DNA of 64,000 nucleotides from NCBI GenBank assembly GCA_950022655.1, contig OX465592.1, forward strand, positions 6,542,044-6,606,043, given 5' to 3'. Origin of the DNA: Alentia gelatinosa (Eukaryota; Annelida; Polychaeta; Phyllodocida; Polynoidae). Position 1 is the stretch's first letter. The number at the start of each line of letters is the position of its first letter. Shown here in pieces: positions 33,596 to 43,400 of the stretch. The translations under genes were made by a program, and so were the position numbers. The notes below the pieces were generated by a model. The model worked only from the letters and a program-made list of their open reading frames with translations. It searched no databases and was not told the origin of the DNA.

Positions 33596-33734
33596 TCCGA
33601 AGCAAACGCTGTCTTGACGATCGCTGGAGGCGCCCTCTGTGGAGTACTGTGCGCATCTGCGACATGATCGCGTAAGCGCAAGGTGGCGCCACACATTCCT
33701 CCCGTATAATTACTGCCAATTTCCAATTAGCCTC
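33596..33734 (-). repeat. Split direct repeat A2
   Basis: 139 bp, identical by eye to 37,644-37,782. It adjoins B1 directly at 33,734/33,735. It contains the inverse pair GGCGCC near both ends. Confidence 0.93.
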
Positions 33735-33931
33735 AATTATAACGGAGGCGGAATTGGAATACAGGGGATTTATTTCAGTAAGACACGTTCATAGAACTGT
33801 AGATTACATGGAATGTGAACATCGTAATCTTAGAAAAGTCATGAGTATTTAGTGTCCGTAGTAAATAGCCCTGAAATAGAAAATGTTCTCAAACGTGAGA
33901 AATCATGCCAAAGGGCATAGGCATAAATGCC
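33735..33931 (-). repeat. Split direct repeat B1
   Basis: 197 bp, identical by eye to 33,356-33,552. It begins 17 bp after the stop codon of the recombinase frame. Confidence 0.93.
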
Positions 33932-33947
33932 AAACTTATTATTACAG

Positions 33948-34913
33948 TCAGGAAGGGAGCGACGTCCTTCCCGACGGGGGTAAGTAAGGCCTAATGCCCG
34001 TGGCACTGTTCCAGGTGCCATGATGGGAGATGACACTCTGGGGAACCCCCGCAGCCACGGCATCGTGGACTGCCCCCCTCCTCAAGGAGTGGAGTGTCAC
34101 TCTCTCGGCCGCCGGGAATCCCACGGCCGCCTGGGCAGCGCGCATGACGGCGCACAACGGCCGAGAGGTCAAAGGGGTTGATGATGAGAGGATGAACGCT
34201 GGCGCCCGTGGAGGGGCCGGAACGGCCGCGACGTAGTTGGTATAGGCGTCTACCGGGCAGATCAGCGGATCCGCCAAGCGCGGGAGATCGACCACGTGAG
34301 GGGGGGCCGCACGTGACCGTGTTTTAGTCGATCTCACGTGGATCCTGAGGAGTCCATGCTGGGGTTGTATATCCGCTCGCTGTAGGGTGTGGGGGCCGCC
34401 CCACGAGGTCAACGACGGGGACACGAGGTTCAAGGCCCGTAGAAAGGTGAAATACGCAATGAGGAGTGCCGCCCGGAGGACGAGGGCCGAGGGCCCGGCC
34501 CTGGATAAGTAGAGAAGCACGTGCCGAAGTTCTGGAAGGCGAACTGCAGGGGCGGGTGCCGGGATGTGGGTGGAGAGGCGCCTGGTACCGCGCTGAACCG
34601 CGAGGACCTCGTCCGCAAAGAGCGGTGCCGGGTCCCCGCCATGGCGGCGTATCCAGGTCCGGGCTCCTGATAGATAATTGGCGGCCGTTGCCGGGGCCCG
34701 AAATGAATTGGCTAGGGCCTGGGTGTAGAGGGCCTCGTAGGCAACGGTCGGCCAGCGAGGGTCGAATCCTGATGAGACGGCGAAACGCACGTAGGCCTGG
34801 GCCTGAATGAGGTGGTTCTGGCGCGTCGAGGGGGCCTCAGCCGACGCCAGGGATGCCATCATCTGGGCATGCAGGGGGGTGCCGGTGCCTAGATAGGATG
34901 GAAGCAAAAACAT
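33948..34913 (-). CDS. Retrotransposon tyrosine recombinase (321 aa)
   Basis: This enzyme would integrate the circular DNA copy of the element by site-specific strand exchange and take the place of a DDE integrase. An N-terminal core-binding region (about residues 25-110) precedes the catalytic domain. The catalytic residues can all be seen. They are the first Arg in TFLRALNL, a Lys in RSTKTR, the HSLRRG box (His about 275, Arg about 278), the HHGTW box (His about 298) and the nucleophile Tyr (about 310) in RPYLPP. The length fits the family. The frame is open from end to end and overlaps the end of the pol frame by 77 bp in another register, as is common in DIRS-like elements. The start is uncertain because the frame may be translated by reinitiation or recoding from pol. 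Confidence 0.9.
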   Translation of the reverse strand: MFLLPSYLGTGTPLHAQMMASLASAEAPSTRQNHLIQAQAYVRFAVSSGFDPRWPTVAYEALYTQALANSFRAPATAANYLSGARTWIRRHGGDPAPLFADEVLAVQRGTRRLSTHIPAPAPAVRLPELRHVLLYLSRAGPSALVLRAALLIAYFTFLRALNLVSPSLTSWGGPHTLQRADIQPQHGLLRIHVRSTKTRSRAAPPHVVDLPRLADPLICPVDAYTNYVAAVPAPPRAPAFILSSSTPLTSRPLCAVMRAAQAAVGFPAAERVTLHSLRRGAVHDAVAAGVPQSVISHHGTWNSATGIRPYLPPSGRTSLPS

Positions 34914-36165
34914 CTATGTCAAATACGGGGTTGATAATTACAGAGGAACGGCCGCCAGGAGCGATGGCTTCCGCAACGGCCGCGTACACAAAACTGACAT
35001 CAACATCCCACAAGGCGGCGGCCAACCAGATCTCGCGGGCCACGGCCGAGACGACCGGGTCGTTAGTTCGGCCTGAGGCGAGGGCCTCAACTGGCGCCAT
35101 GTCATCCGTGTGGACGACGACGGCCGCCCCGGGTGGCGCCCTCGCGCCGAGGGTAGCAACGCCCTGTAGAATGGCTACCGCGTGGAACCGGAACCCGGGG
35201 CCGCGGGCGGCCGCGGTGCCGGGCGCCTCCTGGCGCAAGCTTGCGGTGGCCGTTTCAGCGACGATGACCGCGTCCCTGCTAGACACGAAGATACTGGACG
35301 GTTCTCTGTGTGGGGCGACCAAGACTACTCCGTTGGCGGCCGTTGCGTAACGTGTAAACCAGCGAAAGTCCTCTTTTACCGCCGCTGGGATGGTCGCCAC
35401 GCCCACTCCCGGGACTCGAGGTAGGAAGGCGAGAGCACGGGCGACGAACTTGCGGGCTTGTGATACGCAACGGGCGACGTATATGAGGCGGCCGACGATG
35501 GACTGGAGGCGGGCCCGGGTGATGGCTTTACGGGCGATCCACGCCTTGCACTCCCTTACCACGTCGGCGAGCCGATCTTCCGGGATGCGCAGGGTCATCG
35601 CGACCGTATCTATGTCAATGCCTAGCCATTCCATTCGTTGGGCCGGCGGGCTACACTTATCGGCGGCGAGGACCAGGCCCAAGCGCGCCGCGAGGCCCCC
35701 AAAGGCGGTGTAGGCGTCCGTCGCTTCCTGGCGCGTGGCCTCGGCGCCCGCGAAGTCGTCGATGTACGACAACGCGTGGTGGCCCCCGCGGCCCAGGAGG
35801 AAGGTTACCGCCCGTGTGACTCTCTGACATGCCGAGGCCGAGAGGCGGGCGCCGAACGGGCAGCACGGGTCAATGTAGTACCTCCCCTCGGCCGCGACGA
35901 CCTGGAGGGGGAGGTCCCGGGGGTCCACCCGTAGTTGGCGGTAAGCCCTGGCCATGTCGGCTTTCCACAGCCACGCCCCTTTTCCCAGAGCCCGAACTCT
36001 CTCCGCGAGGTCGGCGACCGTAGGGAGGGTGCATGTCTGGGCGTACGGCAGATGGGGGCCCACACCGTAGGGGCGCAACCCGAGGAACCGGGGGGGCACC
36101 TGCCGCGTCCTCGCCGTCGCCTGCGGCGCCACCTGCCCTCTCTGGGGTCGCGCCTGTGGCGCCCT
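34837..36165 (-). CDS. Retrotransposon reverse transcriptase / RNase H (open segment)
   Basis: The polymerase would copy the element RNA. The frame opens after a TAG at 36,166-36,168 and has no ATG before the first catalytic motif, so it must be reached by recoding, splicing or readthrough. Counting from the GTG at 36,132, the motifs in order are LRPYGVGPHLPY (about 19-30), KADMARAYRQL with the first Asp (about 59), the fingers segment CPFGARLSAS (about 91-100) and the catalytic YIDDF (about 123-127). Then follow the WLGIDID palm end and a thumb (SIVGRLIYVAR). The RNase H region is recognisable at VHTDDMAPVEALASGRTNDP, but its acidic first strand reads FVSSRDAV where an Asp is expected, and the terminal His/Asp motif is altered. 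The extreme N-terminal fingers are not recognisable. Probably defective in RNase H, possibly truncated. Confidence 0.85.
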   Translation of the reverse strand, partial: RAPQARPQRGQVAPQATARTRQVPPRFLGLRPYGVGPHLPYAQTCTLPTVADLAERVRALGKGAWLWKADMARAYRQLRVDPRDLPLQVVAAEGRYYIDPCCPFGARLSASACQRVTRAVTFLLGRGGHHALSYIDDFAGAEATRQEATDAYTAFGGLAARLGLVLAADKCSPPAQRMEWLGIDIDTVAMTLRIPEDRLADVVRECKAWIARKAITRARLQSIVGRLIYVARCVSQARKFVARALAFLPRVPGVGVATIPAAVKEDFRWFTRYATAANGVVLVAPHREPSSIFVSSRDAVIVAETATASLRQEAPGTAAARGPGFRFHAVAILQGVATLGARAPPGAAVVVHTDDMAPVEALASGRTNDPVVSAVAREIWLAAALWDVDVSFVYAAVAEAIAPGGRSSVIINPVFDIDVFASILSRHRHPPACPDDGIPGVG

Positions 36166-36399
36166 CTAGCGATTCATCTGCTGAGGTGCTGAACGCGCCT
36201 CCGTCGTGGACATGGAGTGTACTTTCAACATAGTAATCAGTGGGGGGGGGCGCGCCGGGACAGCGACGGCCACGACCCCCCGTAACACATTCATCGGCCG
36301 TAGGCAACGTGTAGGCCGTAGGCGCAGGTAAACAAACAAATAACTCTTGTACATTGTCGGCTGAAGTGAGGCGGGACGGGTGATGAGTCGCCTCGCCTA

Positions 36400-36582
36400 T
36401 CGACGAAAAACCTGGGGGGGGGGGGTGGAGACTTGATCCGGGATCCGTGAAGCGCTTGCGGGACTTGCCGCGCTTAGATTCCTCTGTTTAACTCTACATG
36501 CTACCTCCGAATGGCCGTTGGATGCCCCCGTATAGACCGAGCAGTAAGCGCAGATGTGGTTCATGCGAATGCCTCCTTCCAC
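36400..36582 (-). pseudogene. Gag zinc-motif continuation in the pol register
   Basis: This frame overlaps the 3' end of gag and encodes RMNHICAYC, then a His and a Cys with DIRS-like gag spacing (HICxxC-x-H-x-C). It ends at a TAG (36,397-36,399). A second TAG in the same register at 36,166-36,168 separates it from the reverse transcriptase. Either this copy has an indel in the G/C runs near 36,585-36,609 (seven C in a row at 36,603), or the element uses programmed frameshifting and stop readthrough. Confidence 0.6.
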
Positions 36583-37607
36583 GTGCCCGGGGGCTTATCA
36601 CACCCCCCCGGTTTGTTGAACGGCTGGCACGGCCTCGCTGTGTCGTCCCTAGCCTTTTTCCCCTTGACATTATCGACTGCATAAGCTATGCGGCCTGCAT
36701 AGACCTGCGAGATCGCAACCCTGAGGAGCTGAATGCGAGTGTCCTCGAGCCAGCCTAAGCGTAGGCGGCCCTCACTGACCATTGCAAATACGCGTTCTGA
36801 CCACCTCCGGACCTGTGCAAAGTCGAACTCCCGGGCGTCCTCGAGGACCTCCTCCAGGTGTACCACCAGCGGTGCCACGTATTGGGGGGGGAAATCATCG
36901 TCATTAATAATTCGTAACAATGCCCATGCATACTCCGCCAATGTGAGTTCGTTCAGGCCTGTCTTCGCTCTCTCCGGGCCTCGATGCACATATAAATGTG
37001 GGAAAAACTTATATTTACCGGCTTCTGTGACCCTCGAGGCCGTGGTCTCCAGAATCTTGCGAACTTGGTCCTCGACCTCGTCGTCGGGCCTACCCGGCCT
37101 AACGGTCATAGGTGGTACCAAGGCTGCGGCCTGCCTCTGCTCCAAGAGCGCAGCTTGGAGTGTGGTGCCCTGGGATGCCGGCCGTGCGAGCGCTGCCGCC
37201 GTGTTGTCGGGTGCCAAGGGGCCCAGCGTAGCGGCTGACGTTCCCGCGTAGGATGCCAGGGCGGCCGGGACTCCTCCTTGTTGTGCGGGTGCCGAGGCCA
37301 CCACTTTTTCGATGAAAGCATTCTCCATACCGTTAGTGATGCCCTGGAGGACTCGAGGCTGGAGTGTCTCGGCCGTCGGCGCTTGCATCGAAGGAGGCGA
37401 ATTAACCGTATTTGCTGAGGTGCCTGGATCTGAGCAGGCGCCATTGCCATTGAGTTTTGCCGCTATCTCCGCGAGTGCCGTCTCCAAAACACTAAACCTC
37501 CTATCAAAGCTCGCGAACTTGTCGCTAAAAACGACATCGTCGTTTTCCTGGTCTTCAACTACCTTCGTTTGATCCTTCGTCCTTCGCTTTGGAGTGTTTT
37601 TACCCAT
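36561..37607 (-). CDS. Retrotransposon gag-like protein (348 aa, then shifted frame)
   Basis: This is the structural, RNA-binding protein of the element, beginning with a Lys/Arg-rich segment (MGKNTPKRRTKDQTK) 37 bp after repeat A1. A short heptad-like stretch (RRFSVLETALAEIAAKL, about residues 36-52) may be a coiled coil. The middle is Ala/Pro-rich. A conserved-looking helical domain follows (YKFFPHLYVHRG to RLRLGWLEDTRIQLLRVAISQVYAGRIAYAVDN). At about residues 325-335 a Cys/His segment starts (CQPFNKPGGC). It stops after 348 codons, but the expected continuation, HICAYC with a following His and Cys, lies directly downstream in the pol register (36,582-36,400). The zinc-binding module is thus split across two frames. 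Confidence 0.8.
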   Translation of the reverse strand: MGKNTPKRRTKDQTKVVEDQENDDVVFSDKFASFDRRFSVLETALAEIAAKLNGNGACSDPGTSANTVNSPPSMQAPTAETLQPRVLQGITNGMENAFIEKVVASAPAQQGGVPAALASYAGTSAATLGPLAPDNTAAALARPASQGTTLQAALLEQRQAAALVPPMTVRPGRPDDEVEDQVRKILETTASRVTEAGKYKFFPHLYVHRGPERAKTGLNELTLAEYAWALLRIINDDDFPPQYVAPLVVHLEEVLEDAREFDFAQVRRWSERVFAMVSEGRLRLGWLEDTRIQLLRVAISQVYAGRIAYAVDNVKGKKARDDTARPCQPFNKPGGCDKPPGTWKEAFA

Positions 37608-37643
37608 CTTTGCGAGTGATTTGAGCGAGGTCTTAAATTAGCA

Positions 37644-37782
37644 TCCGAAGCAAACGCTGTCTTGACGATCGCTGGAGGCGCCCTCTGTGGAGTACTGTGC
37701 GCATCTGCGACATGATCGCGTAAGCGCAAGGTGGCGCCACACATTCCTCCCGTATAATTACTGCCAATTTCCAATTAGCCTC
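37644..37782 (-). repeat. Split direct repeat A1 (outer 5' end)
   Basis: 139 bp, identical by eye to 33,596-33,734. It forms the outer 5' end of the element on the minus strand and probably includes its promoter. Confidence 0.93.
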
Positions 37783-37901
37783 GATGGTTCACGAAACGGA
37801 CCAAGGTCTTCCAACGTACAACTACAATACTGTTCAGTCAATCAGTTCTTTCTTAGATCCTTTTCGAAACCGGTATCGATGAAAGTACCACAAGTCACCA
37901 G

Positions 37902-38100
37902 GGGCCTGTTAAATAACTTATGGTCGTACATGAAAACCCTTTTCTGTACGCCAACAAGACCCAGGGATGTTTATGGCCAGTTTCATATGGCATCAACTGT
38001 GCTGGGGCGGGTGATGCCATATGGCATCTGGCGGTATACATTAGCATTAGTACCCGCCCTTTACCACATGCCATTGCCACAGGTACCCGCCCTTAAAGGG
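37902..38100. repeat. Partial GGGCCTGTT-AATAA MITE end and flank
   Basis: Positions 37,902-37,970 match one end of the TIR family complete at 51,137-51,355 (CGTACATGAAAACCCTTTTCTGTAC). The segment to 38,100 contains a small palindrome ATGCCATATGGCAT and ends in CCCGCCCTTAAAGGG, which adjoins the next element. Confidence 0.55.
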
Positions 38101-38104
38101 TTAA

Positions 38105-38461
38105 CCCTTTCAGGGCGAAAATGCCTGCAAGCAATATGTACATGGGTGGCGAAAATACCATTATGTACAAAGGGAGCGAGAATGCCTACAGGTATTCATG
38201 ATATATTCAGGTATTTTCCAATAAATACAAGAAAATTTTTAAGAGTTTGTGTAAAATATGGAAAGATATGCGTGGATATCAATGCATTTGTTATACTGTT
38301 TATAAAAAGAAACTATGGCAATAAAGAGATTTTCTAGGTCACATGACAAGTGAAACTTTTCTGAATGCCTCAAGGCATTCTCGCCCCCAGAGATATCCAG
38401 CCCAGGGGCATCCTAGCCCCTGCAGCTACTGGTACCCACCAACCTGCTCGCCTGGAAAGGG
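38105..38461. mobile_element. piggyBac-like MITE with TTAA target duplication
   Basis: TTAA at 38,101-38,104 and 38,462-38,465 flanks a 357-bp segment. The segment starts CCCTTTCAGGGCGA and ends TCGCCTGGAAAGGG, an imperfect inverse of about 14 bp. TTAA duplication with CCC-initial termini is the hallmark of piggyBac-type transposons. There is no transposase. The interior carries ATGCCT-type repeats. Confidence 0.65.
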
Positions 38462-38465
38462 TTAA

Positions 38466-39340
38466 GGATCACCTTCCGTTAGCTAAGACTGTCTTATTGG
38501 ACGAGCTTTAATACTATCAAATGATAACCCTCGTACGAGGTCTCCTTGTACATTGTACTTTCAAAGGCATAGGTTTTCCAACAGGCCCCAGGTACCTGGT
38601 AAGATTCTTTTATGTAGCCTCTCATAAACCAACATACAAATAAAAAATATGGCAAGAAACAAATACAATTCAATTAAGACCTCTTGATAATGAGTATATC
38701 AACATGTTTGTAGTTTGACATATGGTTATACTTCTGCTTACACTTATAGTTCCTTTCATATCAGTGTATTTGAAAAAAAGTTACATAGATTATCAGGTTT
38801 CTTGCCTAATTCTTGTGTGTAGCCTTTCATAAATGAATTATTATCCAATAAACATACATATTTGTACTACTGTAATTCAACCATCACAGAAACCAAAAAA
38901 AAACTTTGTTTCCCTAATACAGAACCTCATCCCCACCCTATATCCCAAACGCTTCAATCAAATTTTTAGGGTGCAGAAGAGAAGAAAAAAAATGAATCAG
39001 CCTTACATCTGGCATCTCCCATATTAGATACAGTATTCGCCTCTTATCTCCATTAAGGAGTGAAGAGCTGTTCTATGTCAACAGGCACTGTGCAGTCAGG
39101 GAACCAGTGAAAAAAGACTGAACAAAATGGCTGAACTTGAGAAGCAGCCAAGCTCCACTGGAAAAATACCTCTAAATACACAATTTTAAAGTAAGGGAAC
39201 ATTGTCTCGAAGCGGTGTTAAAGCAATTGGTATATATACCAATTGATAACCAATAAACATATACTTTTATTGATTACCAATTTGTTCTATGCATGTAAAG
39301 TTTTTCAGTGCTCAGCAACAAACCAGCCCTCTTTGGGGAC
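38466..39340. other. No gene recognised
   Basis: AT-rich sequence on the downstream side of the decarboxylase gene. AATAAA on the minus strand (TTTATT, near 39,268) could serve as a distant polyadenylation signal, but nearer variants (TATAAA-type at about 39,901 and 39,985) are also possible. None is decisive. Confidence 0.35.
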
Positions 39341-39620
39341 TAAAGAGGAAACCAACAAGTTTTGGTCAAAGTTGTCGTTTTCCACGATTTTGATGTGGAG
39401 TGATATGAAAGAGGCGACAGCTGAATGAATATCACATAGTGTTCAAACGAGTTTGAGAACAGCAACTTTGACCAAACCGAGTTGCTTTCGGTATCTATCT
39501 CACCCCTGTACACACTAACATAATAGACAACACTCAGGACATAGGCCATGGAAAACAGACTGCAACATAGGGGCATGGAGAATGTGTTCCTATGGGAAAG
39601 AAATACCAGGGATGAGATAA
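39341..39620. mobile_element. Compound palindrome + TTTATCTCACCCC block, copy 1
   Basis: It starts TAAAGAGGAAACCAACAAG. The palindrome arms are GTTTTGGTCAAAGTTG / CAACTTTGACCAAAC, with apex GAGGCGACAGCTGAATGA. The arm leads into TATCTCACCCC (about 39,495) and the block ends at GGGATGAGATAA (39,609-39,620). The same arms occur at 44.2, 45.3, 59.05 and 62.68 kb. Confidence 0.8.
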
Positions 39621-40306
39621 TGGGCTGGTTACACTGGCTACTCCGATAGTACATGTTTGACAACCTCATTTAACATTTCCCCTAAAGGCTGGTTCCATCA
39701 ACATGATAGATTTGCCGTGGTATATCTTCTTATATCTTGTTTTATCTCACAGTGTCGCAATGCGTCGTATCCCCATTGTGTCGATACGTAGCATACGCCC
39801 TCCAGAGGTTACTAAACTCCCTATTACCGCCCAGGACAAATACAAGTTCCGCTCGCAACTGGCTGGGCACCCCATGACCACATGAACCACAGTTTTCCCA
39901 TTTATATTTGGAGAACCCGAATACAATTTTGGATTTACATGTAGAAATAGCTGAAATTTCCATTTCTGGCATTTCCAATTTGAAGATTTATAAAAACCGT
40001 TAAACTGCAATAATTGTGGGTTACGGTTCCAGGGTCTATCACCACACAACGTCGGCAACCAGTGAACACCGGAACTTGTAAATAGACTGAATTATGGCTG
40101 TTTTGGTGCTCCACCACTGTGACACCTCAAGACACAGCGCGACAAATACACACGCGATTCTTCAAACCGAGACCGATTTAGCAAGACAACCAAATCGCGA
40201 CCAATCTCGCTATATCTTGTGTGTCGGTGGAATCAGCAACTGACCCTCCCTTGCCCTCCCCATGTCCATAGCAGTAAACAAGACCCTCCTGTTTCGTTGA
40301 GACCAC

Positions 40307-40480
40307 CTACAAGTCGCAGCCCAGCCGCGCTATCTCACTGATGGCGAAGTTCATGTCACTGTTGGACGTCTCCAGGTTCGGCACCACCATCCGGAAGAAG
40401 TTGACCTTGTTCCCGAGCGGCTGGTACCCGACCAGCATGGTGCCCTGCAGCATCATCCGCTCCTTGATCTGTGGCGCCAC
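40307..40480 (-). CDS. Decarboxylase exon 13 (last coding exon)
   Basis: Residues about 456-512. The acceptor is TTGTCCACCAG before GTGGCGCC. It encodes [21 protein letters not shown] and the family C-terminus ARLGCDL, then TAG at 40,307-40,309. Confidence 0.93.
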   Translation of the reverse strand: MAPQIKERMMLQGTMLVGYQPLGNKVNFFRMVVPNLETSNSDMNFAISEIARLGCDL

Positions 40481-43400
40481 CTGGTGGACAAACAGAGAAT
40501 CAGTCTCAGTCACACAACACTAACACTAGATTGGCCGCCACCTCTGTCTACACTACGTTCCAACTAAGAGGTTGGTAACGTTAAACCACGGACGTGTCCA
40601 CGGATTCTCACTCTCAGACCAAACAATTTTCTTCTACATGGATTCTGATATCCCAAATACTTGCAAAGAAATATTCATATGTTAATACATTGTTAAAGAA
40701 CATTATCTTTGTGGCCATTCTATTATAAATACACTTAAAAGATGATGAGAAAATGGAAAAAGCGACTTCTAGGGTAAGAACATGGGTCATGGCAGGGTCA
40801 AGGGGGTGTGGCAGGGCACCACATAACAAGAAGCACCTTCCTACTCTGGTAGAACCCGAATTGAACAACCTTGACTTGCACTCCCCTAGCTGATCTTCCT
40901 ACTACCAGAGTCAAAATATCTGCTGGAAGAGTGAATCATTCTGCCAGCAGATCTTTTGTCGAGGTAGTCTCTTTAACAACAGGCTATTGTTGTGGTTGGA
41001 GATTGTAGTACTCTCAAAGCCCCTTGTCGAGACAGGGGTTGGTCACAGAGTAGAGAGATATCTATTTTTACTCCCCACTGCAATGGTATGAGATACCCGC
41101 TACCACGCCATGTCAAGGCCCCTGTCAATTTAACGTGACCAGAGCTAACGTAGTATAGCTCGGGTGGCCAGTGTACACTAACACTGGCAACCAGGGGGCC
41201 GTTTCACTAGAAGCCCTCACTGGTGGCAACAGTGCCATCAGAGCGACAGTGTGCGTTTCATGAGAAGGTGCAGTCAAGCATGAACGCGAGTCAGGTAAGG
41301 AGTGAGACCAACAGTGACAGAGTATGTTTCACTAGAAAATTAGGTCTCACTGTACCTATCACTGTTGAGGCACTATTAGTGAAAAAGAACAGCGACCAAC
41401 GCAAACGCATGGAGGGAGTGAAAAATTCAAACGCCAATATCTTCTGAACGATACTGCCGTTCTTCTTCATATTTGGCACAACCCCTTTCCTGTGTTAAAA
41501 TTTCATAGTTTAATTCCTATGGGAAGCACGGGAAATCCTCTATATACACAGAGTGAGGTTTGATAGCACATCCGTATTTATAGTGGGACCCTGTGCTCAC
41601 TCATTGCACTATGCCGTAAACTATGCTAACAGTGAGACTTGGTCCCACCGCAACAGCGAGACCACTGATGAATCGCGAATTTGGGCCTGACACTGTTGGT
41701 ATCGCTGTTGCTGGCACTGTTGCAGTCCTACCTCTCGCTTTAACCCCCCTACTAGTGAAACGGCCCCCAGAGCTACACTACGTTAGATTTGGTGGAATCC
41801 GATCTGAACAATTTTGACTTTCACTCGCTTAGCTGATCTTCTCACTACCAGAGTCAGAATCTCTGCTGGAAGAATGAATCATTCTTTGCGCAGATCTTTT
41901 GTCTCAGCGTATGTGTGACAACAGGCTATTGTGGTTGGAGATTGTAGTACTCGGAAAGCCCCTTATCCATATTACTATTTTCTTTTTTGTGTATTTTGAT
42001 AGAAGGACCATGAAATTAGTTTGTGCTATCAATTAGCTAAGTTGATAATGCTTTGTAGTAAGTATTCATAATTTATATTTCACTATGTCCCAAAAGTCTC
42101 TGGCGAGAAAGCGATCAGACCAGACCAACCCCTATGTCTGAGACAGAGCTTGGTTGCCAATCTACTCTACACTACTCTGGCCACCAGAGCGCACTGACGT
42201 CAGCTGTGGTGGAGATTTGTTGTCACCAGCAAGATGGGAGACATATCTGTTGTCAACGGGATTCGGAGGGTCTTTAGAACCGGAAGTCTGCACTTGACTT
42301 GGAGAAAAGGGAGCCAAAATGAACCTGCTGAAACCACAGATACCCATTCACAGAACACCATTTCCGGATATAGGCGCTCAGTCCTTTGACTATGTAGGTT
42401 TGAAATTATATGTGTCATTCTCCAATATTTTAGATCCATATTTTTGATAAACTTAACAACTGTTATCATAGCATCGAGACAGAATTATTAAGAGACAATA
42501 GTAGTAAACTACTTATCAATAGTAACAAATGAGACCAAAAACAAAATCCTAGCCTCAAACTCCCCTTTAGCACTAAGCCTCGTTCTTACTAGCCTCCGGA
42601 AATGGTGTTTTGAGCATGGGTATCTGTCGTTTTAGCAGGTTCACTTTGGCTCCCTAGAAAAAGATGGTGCGTCTTAACACTGACCTTGGAAAGTTTCTGC
42701 CACCAGTCGTCTGTCCTCTCCTGACCACGGAGACTCGGGGGGATGTACCAGAAGCACACGTTGGCGCACTGAGGCTGCAAAGAACACACCGAGGGTTTAC
42801 TTAGGGTAGGTATCGCAGTGCCCTCTATATCTATACTCAGAACTAGATTTTAAACAGGTGCTGCCATCTGATTTCATGAAAATATTGCAGTTTTCCTTAG
42901 ACACCAAGAGATAAGCACTTAGCTTCTCCAGATGGCTTCCCATAGAAGTTAGCATGGTGACATAGTATTTTTTTCAACATTTTTCAGTTGTATATGTTCC
43001 TAATTATCAAGAATCCGGAATTATTTGAAGATTGCAATAGAACATCAGTGTCACCTATCCTTGAAGTCAAAATATTGCTTCCCATAGACACCAATAGTCA
43101 AGCACGTATCTTTTCAGATAGCCTTCCCATAGAAGTAAGCATGGTGACATGCCAAATTTTGTGCGTGTTCCATTTGCTGATATATGGAACTTATATTATC
43201 CAGAGTTATTTGCAAAACTAAATAGAATTTAGAAATCCCCAACTACCAGCATTTGTTTTTGAAGGCAGATTTGAGAATTTGAGATTCCTGAGAATTTAAT
43301 GAGATGAACTCTATGTATCTTAGAACACATATCAAACTAAAAATTCGGAGGCCATCGTGCTAGTATTTGAATCAAAGAGCAACATTATTATGATTATTCT

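Larger units (their letters stand above)
33356..37782 (-). mobile_element. DIRS/Ngaro-type tyrosine-recombinase retrotransposon, 4,427 bp
   Basis: On the minus strand the order is A1 (37,782-37,644), gag, reverse transcriptase/RNase H, tyrosine recombinase, B1 (33,931-33,735), A2 (33,734-33,596), a 43-bp spacer, B2 (33,552-33,356). A1 and A2 are 139 bp and identical by eye. B1 and B2 are 197 bp and identical by eye. B1 and A2 abut with no gap, so joining the outer ends of the element (B2 to A1) recreates exactly the internal B1-A2 junction. That is the expected geometry for circle-mediated replication of Ngaro/PAT elements. No flanking target duplication is expected or seen. The GC content is far above that of the surroundings. 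Identical repeats imply a recent insertion. Confidence 0.93.

Noticed and set aside
34030..37251. Long plus-strand frames of 80-172 codons
   Set aside because: They are antisense shadows of the GC-rich retrotransposon genes. High GC leaves few stops in any frame.
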